Of a stretch of 8,452 nucleotides of DNA, positions 1-5,774 are shown in pieces. The stretch is taken from positions 1 to 8,452 of the forward strand of contig JARIDM010000022.1 in assembly GCA_029263945.1 (NCBI GenBank), written 5' to 3'. Position numbers and translations under genes: made by a program. Below the pieces are notes generated by a model. That model did no database searches and had not been told where the DNA came from. It saw only the letters and a program-made list of their open reading frames with translations. The stretch comes from Sporosarcina sp. (lineage in GTDB: Bacteria; Bacillota; Bacilli; Bacillales_A; Planococcaceae). How positions within the stretch are numbered: position 1 is the first letter of the stretch; every line of letters starts with the position of its first letter.

Positions 1-1
1 A

Positions 2-505
2 GCCATTACGTATGCACGGGAAAACAATATTCCTTTCTTTGGGATTTCACTAGGCATGCAATTGGCAACGGTTGAATATGCACGCAATGTGATGGGGCTT
101 AAAGGGGCGGATTCAACTGAATTCAACCCAGAGACACCATACGCAATGATTGACTTGTCATTGGCACAAAGAGATGCCAACGGAAGTAAAATGCGTCTTG
201 GACTCTATCCGTGTAAAGTAAAAGAAGATACGCTAGCATTTGCTGCATATAATGAGCCGCTTATATACGAACGTCACCGTCACAAGTATGAATTTAATAA
301 TGAGTACCGTGAGCAATTAGAAGCGGCTGGCATGATTTTTTCTGGCATTAGTCCAGACGGCCAACTTGTGGAAATTCTTGAACTGGCAGATCATCCATTC
401 TTTATAGGGTGCCAATTCCACCCAGAATTTGCATCGCGTCCAACGCGTCCGCAACCACTCTTTAGTGAATTTGTAAAAGCATCATTGGCACATCAAGAAA
501 AATAA
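2..505 (+). CDS. pyrG: CTP synthase, C-terminal glutamine amidotransferase domain (5' truncated by window edge), nucleophile Cys replaced by Ser
   Basis: CTP synthase makes CTP from UTP, ATP and a nitrogen donor, the last step of cytoplasmic de novo pyrimidine synthesis. The open frame enters from the left edge at base 2 and ends in TAA at 503-505; about 167 residues of the class I amidotransferase domain are visible and the N-terminal synthetase domain lies outside. Recognisable motifs are YAREN-IPFFG, the ERHRHKYEFNN block, SPDGQLVEI and the C-terminal QFHPEF, which supplies the triad His (419-421) and Glu (425-427). The nucleophile elbow, normally GICLGMQ, reads GISLGMQ with Ser TCA at 47-49. 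The motif usually GGTMRLG or GGTLRLG, whose Thr and Arg act in GTP activation, reads NGSKMRLG (Lys AAA at 188-190), and the preceding loop is about two residues shorter than I recall for B. subtilis. The rest looks normal, so this is not a decaying pseudogene. Gene identity is near certain; ammonia dependence is inference. Confidence 0.96.
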   Translation, partial: AITYARENNIPFFGISLGMQLATVEYARNVMGLKGADSTEFNPETPYAMIDLSLAQRDANGSKMRLGLYPCKVKEDTLAFAAYNEPLIYERHRHKYEFNNEYREQLEAAGMIFSGISPDGQLVEILELADHPFFIGCQFHPEFASRPTRPQPLFSEFVKASLAHQEK

Positions 506-545
506 AAAACAGCCATCACGAGAACTACGTGATGGCTGTTTTTTT
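504..545. terminator. Bidirectional intrinsic terminator between pyrG and ywjG
   Basis: A perfect 12-bp stem, ACAGCCATCACG (509-520) with CGTGATGGCTGT (528-539), encloses a 7-nt loop. It is preceded by an A-run starting within the pyrG stop codon and followed by a T-run (540-545), so it can work in both directions. It sits between the convergent pyrG and ywjG genes, where a shared terminator is expected. Confidence 0.93.
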
Positions 546-561
546 GGATGCGTGATTTTAT

Positions 562-1077
562 TTAATCATCCGTGACCATTTCGTCATATGCTATTTTTAC
601 TGCTTCATAGACAAACAAAGTCGCCAGCGCATGAGGCTGTACCATCCGTTGACCATCATCTCCAGGAAGCAATCCTTTCGTTAGACCAGTTGAAATATAA
701 GTGGCTGCTAAATGCGCCAATTCATTGTCTTTATCTTCTTTTTCAATTGCAAGTGCTGCAAAAGGAATGAACTGAAGTGAAAGCGCACGCGCGAGTTTCA
801 ATGCACGCGGATCCTTTGCGGACTTTGTTAGAATCCATACGCGGTCAGGTGTGTTAATCTCTTTGTTGGATTGGTACTCGGTTGCCCCGATAAAAGGGTC
901 CAACTCATTTTGTGAAACGGTGTAGACGGTACTTAATTCATCAAACCCTGCAAAAATTACTTTGCCTTCCCCAATCGTTGCTTGTGCCAGAAGGCGTGCA
1001 GTTTCTTCTATTGCTTCCTCATTGTTCTCCGCCAACCGCTGAAACAAGCCACCAATTTGTGTCGTTAACATTTTCAT
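562..1077 (-). CDS. ywjG: DUF2529 family protein (YwjG-like), function unknown
   Basis: This 171-residue protein is recognised by resemblance to B. subtilis YwjG and by its conserved place between pyrG and spo0F, on the opposite strand to both. No enzymatic function is established to my knowledge. The sequence starts MKMLTTQIGGLF, has a helical stretch with AIEETARLLAQA (about residues 22-33), then a strand-like KVIFAGFDELS segment, and a C-terminal GLLPGDDGQRM followed by a helix ending ALATLFVYEAV. The early helix-strand order resembles sugar-phosphate isomerase (SIS-type) folds, but that is a weak inference. I place the start at ATG (1077-1075), not the in-frame GTG at 1086. GGGGTGA at 1089-1083 makes a good Shine-Dalgarno sequence with 5 nt spacing to this ATG, and that sequence overlaps the GTG. 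The stop is TAA at 564-562. No signal peptide or membrane segment is seen, so it is probably cytoplasmic. It appears monocistronic. Confidence 0.85.
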   Translation of the reverse strand: MKMLTTQIGGLFQRLAENNEEAIEETARLLAQATIGEGKVIFAGFDELSTVYTVSQNELDPFIGATEYQSNKEINTPDRVWILTKSAKDPRALKLARALSLQFIPFAALAIEKEDKDNELAHLAATYISTGLTKGLLPGDDGQRMVQPHALATLFVYEAVKIAYDEMVTDD

Positions 1078-1095
1078 GTGATTCACCCCGATACC

Positions 1096-1124
1096 AGTAT
1101 AAAACAGGCGCGTTGAATTGCCAA
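1096..1124 (-). promoter_or_regulatory. Sigma-A-type promoter for ywjG
   Basis: Read on the minus strand, TTGGCA (1124-1119) and TATACT (1101-1096) are separated by exactly 17 nt, each one mismatch from consensus. The predicted start of transcription, near 1089, falls at the edge of the ywjG Shine-Dalgarno sequence, so the leader would be very short (about 12 nt). The promoter lies in the divergent spacer shared with spo0F. Confidence 0.6.
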
Positions 1125-1210
1125 AGGAAAAAGATATGTTGAAAACAAAGGGTTTCTGCAGTGAGATGTCAAAGTAGTCAGACTATGCTGTTCAAAAGGG
1201 GTTTAGTCAA

Positions 1211-1573
1211 GTGTCAAAAAAAATACTAATTGTAGACGATCAACCAGGAATCCGCCTTCTATTACAAGAGCTCTTTAACCAAGAAAACTTTGAAACACAA
1301 ATTGCTGTAAATGGGTTGGAAGCGCTTAAAACATTAGAAAATGAACAACCAGACTGCGTCTTACTCGATATGAAGATGCCAGGAATGAGTGGAATAGATG
1401 TTTTAAAAGAACTGAAATTGAAATGGCCAGAATTACCTGTAATTATGATGACGGCTTATGATGAAATCGCTTTAACTGAAGAAGCCTTGAAGATAGGGGC
1501 ACTAAAATATTTTACAAAGCCCTTTGACATATTTGAATTACGGGATGCTGTCCACCAATTGTTCGAAAAGTAA
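1211..1573 (+). CDS. spo0F: Sporulation initiation phosphotransferase Spo0F (single-domain response regulator)
   Basis: Spo0F is the first relay protein of the sporulation phosphorelay: sensor kinases phosphorylate it on Asp, and it passes the phosphoryl group through Spo0B to Spo0A. The 120-residue product is one receiver domain without an output domain, against about 124 residues in B. subtilis. The acidic pocket D9-D10, phosphoacceptor D53 in LLDMKMPG, T81 in MTAYDE and K103 in the KPFD motif are all present. The Q-x-G-I run after the acidic pair (Q11, G13, I14) and the K-P-F segment, both used for Spo0B and kinase contacts in B. subtilis, are kept. The KPFD signature, single-domain length and position between ywjG and fbaA separate it from other CheY-like proteins. 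The start is GTG at 1211, with AAGGGG ending 9 nt upstream. Upstream there is one TGTCAAA (1167-1173), a single mismatch from a Spo0A box, and TTGAAA (1139-1144), but I cannot assign a convincing sigma-A or sigma-H promoter. Its presence indicates an endospore former. Confidence 0.95.
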   Translation: MSKKILIVDDQPGIRLLLQELFNQENFETQIAVNGLEALKTLENEQPDCVLLDMKMPGMSGIDVLKELKLKWPELPVIMMTAYDEIALTEEALKIGALKYFTKPFDIFELRDAVHQLFEK

Positions 1574-1605
1574 ACACTTCGGAAGTGGTAAAGCCTACTT
1601 GGTTT

Positions 1606-1614
1606 TGTTATAAT
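1606..1614 (+). promoter_or_regulatory. Extended -10 promoter candidate for fbaA
   Basis: TGTTATAAT at 1606-1614 is a perfect extended -10 element (TGn plus TATAAT). The -35 region 17 nt upstream (TGGTAA, 1586-1591) is poor, which extended -10 promoters tolerate. Transcription would begin near 1621 and give fbaA a leader of about 90 nt. A second TATAAT at 1688-1693, with TTGTCA at 1663-1668 (19-nt spacer), would start transcripts inside the Shine-Dalgarno sequence and is less likely to be productive. Confidence 0.5.
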
Positions 1615-1667
1615 TAAAAGCGTAAGTTGTACTAATTTTACTTGAAACAGTTTAGAATAAAGTTGTC

Positions 1668-1688
1668 AAAGAAAATGAATGTTTCTTT
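1668..1688 (+). repeat. Small inverted repeat in the fbaA leader
   Basis: AAAGAAA (1668-1674) and TTTCTTT (1682-1688) form a perfect 7-bp inverted repeat around a 7-nt centre, ending 7 nt before the fbaA Shine-Dalgarno sequence AAAGGAGG (1696-1703). As RNA it would be a weak A/U hairpin just above the ribosome-binding site; as DNA it could be a protein site. No function can be assigned from sequence. Confidence 0.4.
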
Positions 1689-1711
1689 ATAATCTAAAGG
1701 AGGAATTTTAA

Positions 1712-2569
1712 ATGGCACTAGTTTCGATGAAAGACATGATGATTAAAGGTAAAGAAGAAGGCTATGCAGTTGGTCAATTCAACATCAATAACTTAGAATA
1801 TACGCAAGGTATTCTTAAGGCTGCACAAGAAGAAAACTCACCAGTTATTTTAGGTGTTTCTGAAGGTGCTGCTCGATATATGGGAGGATTTACAACGGTT
1901 GTAAACATGGTTAAAGGACTTATGCATGACTATGAAATTACAGTACCAGTTGCAATTCACTTAGACCATGGTTCAAGTTTTGAGAAATGTAAAGAAGCGA
2001 TTGACGCTGGATTCTCTTCAGTGATGATTGATGCTTCTTCTAAACCTTTTGCAGAAAACATTGAAACAACGAAGAAAGTTGTTGATTATGCACATGCGCG
2101 CGATGTTTCAGTAGAAGCTGAACTTGGTGTTGTAGGTGGACAAGAAGACGACATTATTGCAGAAGGTGTCATTTATGCAGATCCAGCAGAATGTAAAGAA
2201 CTAGCAGAAAAAACAGGTATCGATTGTATCGCACCTGCATTGGGATCGGTTCATGGTCCTTATAAAGGAGAACCAAACCTAGGATTTGAAGAGATGGAAG
2301 CAATTTCAAAGGAATCAGCAATTCCACTCGTATTGCACGGTGGTACAGGGATTCCACTAAAAGATTTACAACGTGCGATTTCACTAGGAACATCAAAAAT
2401 CAACGTCAACACTGAAAACCAAATTCAAGGTACAAAAGCTGTTCGTGATGCACTTGCAGCAGATACTGAAGAATATGATCCACGTAAATTCTTAACGCCG
2501 ATGCGTGATGCAATTAAAGAAACAGTAATTGGTAAAATGCGCGAATTCGGTAGTTCACAAAAAGCATAA
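1712..2569 (+). CDS. fbaA: Class II fructose-1,6-bisphosphate aldolase (zinc-dependent)
   Basis: This cytoplasmic enzyme reversibly cleaves fructose 1,6-bisphosphate to dihydroxyacetone phosphate and glyceraldehyde 3-phosphate, serving glycolysis and gluconeogenesis. At 285 residues it has the length of B. subtilis FbaA and is recognisably similar throughout. Visible motifs are HLDHGSSFE with catalytic D85 and zinc ligand H86, the AELG-VGGQEDD loop (136-147), zinc ligands H181 (SVHGPYKG) and H209 (LHGGTGIP), and NVNTENQ at 231-237 for phosphate binding. The start ATG has a near-perfect Shine-Dalgarno sequence (1696-1703) 8 nt upstream, suggesting strong translation. Its stop is followed directly by a second in-frame TAA. 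It precedes tal by 70 nt in the same direction. The enzyme works opposite the FBPase encoded at 4666-5631, which uses the same metabolite. Confidence 0.97.
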   Translation: MALVSMKDMMIKGKEEGYAVGQFNINNLEYTQGILKAAQEENSPVILGVSEGAARYMGGFTTVVNMVKGLMHDYEITVPVAIHLDHGSSFEKCKEAIDAGFSSVMIDASSKPFAENIETTKKVVDYAHARDVSVEAELGVVGGQEDDIIAEGVIYADPAECKELAEKTGIDCIAPALGSVHGPYKGEPNLGFEEMEAISKESAIPLVLHGGTGIPLKDLQRAISLGTSKINVNTENQIQGTKAVRDALAADTEEYDPRKFLTPMRDAIKETVIGKMREFGSSQKA

Positions 2570-2580
2570 TAAACATTTGC

Positions 2581-2618
2581 GAAGGAGGGATCACCAATTG
2601 GGTAATTCCTCCTTCTTT
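2581..2618 (+). terminator. Hairpin between fbaA and tal: possible attenuator
   Basis: GAAGGAGG (2581-2588) pairs perfectly with CCTCCTTC (2608-2615), 8 bp, followed by a short T-run (2616-2618). The 19-nt loop carries the palindrome CCAATTGG. The T-run is weak, so I expect partial termination or transcript-end protection downstream of fbaA rather than a full stop. Confidence 0.55.
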
Positions 2619-2632
2619 AAATCTAAAGGAGG
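2608..2632 (+). promoter_or_regulatory. tal ribosome-binding site with adjacent complementary segment
   Basis: The tal Shine-Dalgarno sequence AAAGGAGG (2625-2632) lies 7 nt before the GTG start and decides that start. CCTCCTT at 2608-2614 is fully complementary to its AAGGAGG (2626-2632) across an 11-nt loop. The same CCTCCTT also forms the 3' arm of the upstream hairpin (2581-2615), so the two pairings exclude each other. The 15-nt segment AATCTAAAGGAGGAA at 2620-2634 exactly repeats the fbaA ribosome-binding region at 1691-1705. Confidence 0.5.
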
Positions 2633-2639
2633 AAATAAT

Positions 2640-3287
2640 GTGAAGTTTTTTATAGATACGGCAAATTTTGATGAGATTAAAGAAGCGCATAGTTGGGGGA
2701 TTGTTTCAGGCGTTACGACGAACCCTTCACTTGTTGCAAAAGAAGACGTCCCTTTTCATGATCGTTTACGTGAAATTACAGAACTCGTAGACGGTTCAGT
2801 AAGCGCTGAAGTGATTGCACTTGACGCAGAAGGTATGTTAAAAGAAGGACGAGAATTAGCGGAAATCGCCCCCAATATTACAGTGAAATTACCGATGACG
2901 CCAGAAGGCTTAAAAGCTTGTGCTGTATTTGCGAAAGAAGGCATTAAAACAAACGTTACGCTTATTTTTAGTGCGAACCAAGCATTGCTTGCAGCACGTG
3001 CTGGCGCTACTTATGTATCTCCTTTTCTTGGGCGTTTAGATGATATCGGCCAAGCAGGGATGTCACTTGTGAGTACGATTTCTGAAATTTTTGTTCAGCA
3101 CGGTATTGAAACTGAAATTATTGCAGCATCGATTCGAAGCCCCCAACACATTACTGATGCAGCCCTTAACGGTGCACATATTGCCACAACTCCATTCAAT
3201 GTATTACAACAATTGTTCAACCACCCATTAACTGACAAAGGCATCGAAGCGTTTTTAGCGGATTGGGAAGGTAGAAAGAACAAGTGA
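2640..3287 (+). CDS. tal: Transaldolase, small TalC-type (F6P aldolase/transaldolase family)
   Basis: Transaldolase moves a dihydroxyacetone unit between sugar phosphates in the non-oxidative pentose phosphate pathway, linking it to glycolysis. The 215-residue product matches the short class typified by B. subtilis Tal/YwjH (about 212 residues). It has D6 in FIDTANF, GVTTNPSL (24-31), the Schiff-base lysine K83 in ITVKLPMT, TNVTLIFSANQA (104-115) and the C-terminal HPLTDKGIEAFLADW. E57 (SAEVI) and F129 (VSPFLGR) are the residues I associate with true transaldolases; fructose-6-phosphate aldolase of E. coli has Gln and Tyr there. I therefore favour transaldolase. The start is GTG at 2640, chosen by its strong Shine-Dalgarno sequence and match to the family N-terminus; the overlapping ATG at 2638 is closed at once by TGA. 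An in-frame TTG at 2598, 9 nt after another AAGGAGG, could give a 14-residue extension but is less likely. Its stop overlaps the murA2 start. Confidence 0.95.
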   Translation: MKFFIDTANFDEIKEAHSWGIVSGVTTNPSLVAKEDVPFHDRLREITELVDGSVSAEVIALDAEGMLKEGRELAEIAPNITVKLPMTPEGLKACAVFAKEGIKTNVTLIFSANQALLAARAGATYVSPFLGRLDDIGQAGMSLVSTISEIFVQHGIETEIIAASIRSPQHITDAALNGAHIATTPFNVLQQLFNHPLTDKGIEAFLADWEGRKNK

Positions 3288-4582
3288 ACGTGAAAAATAC
3301 AGGAATGGACGTTTATAGAATAAAAGGTGGAAAAAAGCTTCAAGGTACAATTAAAGTAAGTGGGGCGAAAAATAGTGCGGTGGCGCTTATTCCAGCATCC
3401 ATTTTAGCGGATTCGCCGGTTACAATCGAAGGATTGCCGGAAATCTCTGACGTTTATACACTCCAAGCGCTTCTCGAAGACGTTGGGGGAAAAGTAACGT
3501 TTAGCGACGGTGAAATGGTCATCGATCCGACAGAGATTATTTCGATGCCGCTACCTAACGGGAATGTGAAAAAGTTACGCGCATCTTACTATTTAATGGG
3601 TGCAATGTTAGGGCGATTTAAGCATGCAGTAATTGGTCTTCCAGGTGGCTGTCATTTAGGGCCGCGTCCGATAGACCAGCATATTAAAGGCTTTGAAGCG
3701 CTTGGTGCTAAAGTTACGAATGAGCACGGGGCAATCTATTTACGTGCAAAAGAATTGCGCGGCGCGAAAATTTATTTGGATGTTGCAAGTGTAGGGGCAA
3801 CCATTAATATTATGTTAGCTGCTGTACGCGCAAAAGGTCAAACGACCATTGAGAATGCAGCAAAAGAGCCTGAAATCATTGACGTTGCAACACTCTTATC
3901 GAATATGGGTGCCAACATCAAAGGTGCAGGAACGAATGTGATTCGCATTGAAGGTGTGGAGAAACTTCATGGAACACGTCATACAATTATTCCAGATCGC
4001 ATCGAAGCAGGGACATTTATGATTATGGCGGCTGCAGCTGGTGACGGCGTTACCATCGAAAATGTAATTCCATTCCACGTAGAAGCATTGACAGCGAAGT
4101 TACGTGAAATGGGTGTAGACATCATCGAAAAAGATGAGAAAATTATTATTCCGAAAACTGAGGAACTTCAAAGTGTCGATGTGAAGACGCTTGTTTATCC
4201 TGGTTTCCCAACGGATTTACAACAACCATTCTCGGTTTTACTTACACAAACAGTCGGTACGTCTGTCATTACAGATACAGTCTACTCTGCTAGATTTAAG
4301 CAAATAGATGAGTTATGTAGAATGAACGCAACGGGACGTGTGGATGGTCGAACAGCAATTATTTCTGGTCCAACACCGCTACAAGCCGCAATCGTACGTG
4401 CAACTGACCTTCGGGCGGGTGCCGCACTTGTACTTGCAGGGCTAATGGCAGAAGGTATAACAGAAGTCCGAGAGATTCAACACATCGAGCGTGGCTATAG
4501 TTCGTTAATAGAGAAGCTCCAAGGACTCGGTGCGGCGATTGAAAAAGTAACAATTCAAGAAGAAGCGATATCGAAAGATTGA
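3284..4582 (+). CDS. murAB: UDP-N-acetylglucosamine 1-carboxyvinyltransferase, MurA2/MurAB type
   Basis: MurA transfers enolpyruvate from phosphoenolpyruvate to UDP-GlcNAc, the first committed cytoplasmic step of peptidoglycan synthesis and the target of fosfomycin. Bacillales carry two copies; the position between tal and glpX/rho marks this as the second paralogue (MurAB/MurZ). With the GTG start it has 432 residues. Key residues are K29-N30 in SGAKNSAV, catalytic C123 in PGGCHLGPRP (so fosfomycin-type attack is possible in principle), D311 in FPTDLQQP and R346. The motif around R346, RMGA in the homologues I recall, reads RMNATGRVDGR. The GTG at 3284 shares four bases with the tal stop, which suggests translational coupling, with GGAAGG about 12 nt upstream. 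An internal ATG at 3305 would give a 425-residue protein starting MDVYRIKGG, closer to the usual N-terminus, but has poor ribosome-binding context. The start is uncertain; the identity is not. Confidence 0.95.
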   Translation: MNVKNTGMDVYRIKGGKKLQGTIKVSGAKNSAVALIPASILADSPVTIEGLPEISDVYTLQALLEDVGGKVTFSDGEMVIDPTEIISMPLPNGNVKKLRASYYLMGAMLGRFKHAVIGLPGGCHLGPRPIDQHIKGFEALGAKVTNEHGAIYLRAKELRGAKIYLDVASVGATINIMLAAVRAKGQTTIENAAKEPEIIDVATLLSNMGANIKGAGTNVIRIEGVEKLHGTRHTIIPDRIEAGTFMIMAAAAGDGVTIENVIPFHVEALTAKLREMGVDIIEKDEKIIIPKTEELQSVDVKTLVYPGFPTDLQQPFSVLLTQTVGTSVITDTVYSARFKQIDELCRMNATGRVDGRTAIISGPTPLQAAIVRATDLRAGAALVLAGLMAEGITEVREIQHIERGYSSLIEKLQGLGAAIEKVTIQEEAISKD

Positions 4583-4604
4583 TAGATTAACGTTTCGTGA
4601 AATG

Positions 4605-4613
4605 TGATATAAT
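4605..4613 (+). promoter_or_regulatory. Extended -10 promoter for glpX
   Basis: TGATATAAT at 4605-4613 is a perfect extended -10 element in the 83-nt gap between murA2 and the FBPase gene. No good -35 lies at 16-18 nt; TTGATA at 4579-4584 is too far (23 nt). Transcription from about 4620 would give a leader near 45 nt ending in AGGAGG (4653-4658). It implies the FBPase gene can be expressed apart from the upstream genes. Confidence 0.55.
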
Positions 4614-4665
4614 AATGTGACGTTAGGTGTTATAAATGTAACTTAAAAACATAGGAGGCGCACAT

Positions 4666-5631
4666 ATGGAACGAAGTTTATCGATGGAACTCGTACGCGT
4701 GACTGAAGCTGCTGGTGTTGCAGCAGCACGTTGGATGGGACGTGGCTTGAAAAACGAAGCCGATGATGCAGCAACAACTGCTATGCGAATGGTATTTGAT
4801 ACAATTCCAATGCAAGGCGTTGTCGTAATCGGTGAAGGCGAGATGGATGAAGCGCCAATGCTCTATATCGGAGAAGAACTAGGTATGGGCAATGGTCCCG
4901 CAGTAGATGTTGCGGTAGATCCACTTGAAGGGACGAATATTGTCGCGTCAGGTGGTTGGAATGCGCTCGCGGTACTTGCGATTGCGGACAAAGGAAATCT
5001 ATTGAATGCACCAGATATGTACATGGATAAAATCGCAGTTGGTCCTGAATCAGTTGGTAAAATTAGCATTGATGCATCCATTGAAGAGAATTTGTTTGCG
5101 GTTGCCAAAGCGAAAAACAAAGATATTCAAGATGTTGTTGCAACAGTGTTAGACCGTCCACGCCACGCAAAAATCATTGAAGAGATTCGAGCAACTGGCG
5201 CGCGTATCAAGCTAATTTCCGACGGAGACGTTGCAGGTGCGATTAACACTGCGTTTGGAGAAACAGGTGTTGATATCTTATTCGGACTCGGAGGTGCTCC
5301 AGAAGGAGTGATCTCAGCAGTTGGACTAAAATGTCTCGGTGGTGAAATTCAAGGTAGACTTGTGCCGTCTAATCCAGAAGAACTCGCACGTTGTGAGCGA
5401 ATGGGCATTGATGTAAACCAAGTGCTTTATATGGATGACCTTGTGAAAGGTGACGATGCAATCTTTGCTGCCACAGGTGTAACAGACGGAGAATTGCTTC
5501 GCGGCGTCCGTTATAACGGGGGATATAGTGAGACACATTCACTCGTAATGCGCTCTAAGTCTGGTACAATTCGTTTCGTAGAAGGTCGCCATAGTATGCA
5601 TAAAAAACCTCATCTTGTCATGCAAGACTAA
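4666..5631 (+). CDS. glpX: Class II fructose-1,6-bisphosphatase (GlpX/YwjI)
   Basis: This metal-dependent phosphatase hydrolyses fructose 1,6-bisphosphate to fructose 6-phosphate, an irreversible cytoplasmic step of gluconeogenesis. The 321 residues equal the length I recall for B. subtilis YwjI, and the N-terminus MERSLSMELVRVTEAA matches the family. Residues corresponding to the E. coli GlpX active site are present at the same numbers: D33, E57 (IGEGEMDEAP), D85 and E88 (VDPLEGTN) and E213 (GGAPEG). The C-terminal VKGDDAIFAATGVTDGELLRGV block is intact. ATG at 4666 is set by AGGAGG (4653-4658), 7 nt upstream. The gene has its own promoter candidate and is followed by a terminator, so it may be a single-gene unit. 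It opposes the glycolytic direction served by fbaA; glycolytic repression would be expected, but I found no clear CcpA or CcpN site. Confidence 0.96.
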   Translation: MERSLSMELVRVTEAAGVAAARWMGRGLKNEADDAATTAMRMVFDTIPMQGVVVIGEGEMDEAPMLYIGEELGMGNGPAVDVAVDPLEGTNIVASGGWNALAVLAIADKGNLLNAPDMYMDKIAVGPESVGKISIDASIEENLFAVAKAKNKDIQDVVATVLDRPRHAKIIEEIRATGARIKLISDGDVAGAINTAFGETGVDILFGLGGAPEGVISAVGLKCLGGEIQGRLVPSNPEELARCERMGIDVNQVLYMDDLVKGDDAIFAATGVTDGELLRGVRYNGGYSETHSLVMRSKSGTIRFVEGRHSMHKKPHLVMQD

Positions 5632-5638
5632 TACGCAG

Positions 5639-5691
5639 TAAAAGCTAACGTCTGCTAGGGAAGCTTTTCTCTAGCAGACAATTGGCTTTTA
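5639..5691 (+). terminator. Imperfect long hairpin terminator after glpX
   Basis: GTCTGCTAG (5650-5658) pairs perfectly with CTAGCAGAC (5671-5679). Beyond a small internal loop, TAAAAGC (5639-5645) pairs with GCTTTTA (5685-5691). The T-run is partly inside the stem, so termination strength is uncertain. An alternative pairing, AAAAGCT (5640-5646) with AGCTTTT (5662-5668), excludes the outer stem. Confidence 0.65.
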
Positions 5692-5774
5692 ATGCGAACC
5701 CTACCCAAACGTCTATGCATGAAAACCTCAATAAATTATACCCATTAAACTAGAAAAAGAGTGGTGCGTGAAAA

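Noticed and set aside
1123..1149. Sigma-H promoter for spo0F starting at AAAGGAAAA
   Set aside because: The -35 matches well, but at 11-12 nt spacing there is no GAAT-type -10 (CAAA instead), so I do not annotate it.
1167..1173. Spo0A box (TGTCAAA) upstream of spo0F
   Set aside because: One mismatch from TGTCGAA, but 7-mers like this occur by chance; the same string also appears at 1664-1670 upstream of fbaA.
1575..1587. Hairpin CACTT-CGG-AAGTG just after spo0F as a terminator
   Set aside because: Short stem and not followed by a T-run; at most a weak structure at the transcript end.
2529..2639. Longer tal reading frame beginning inside the fbaA 3' end
   Set aside because: The extra N-terminal residues have no family match and overlap fbaA; GTG at 2640 has a strong ribosome-binding site and the conserved N-terminus.
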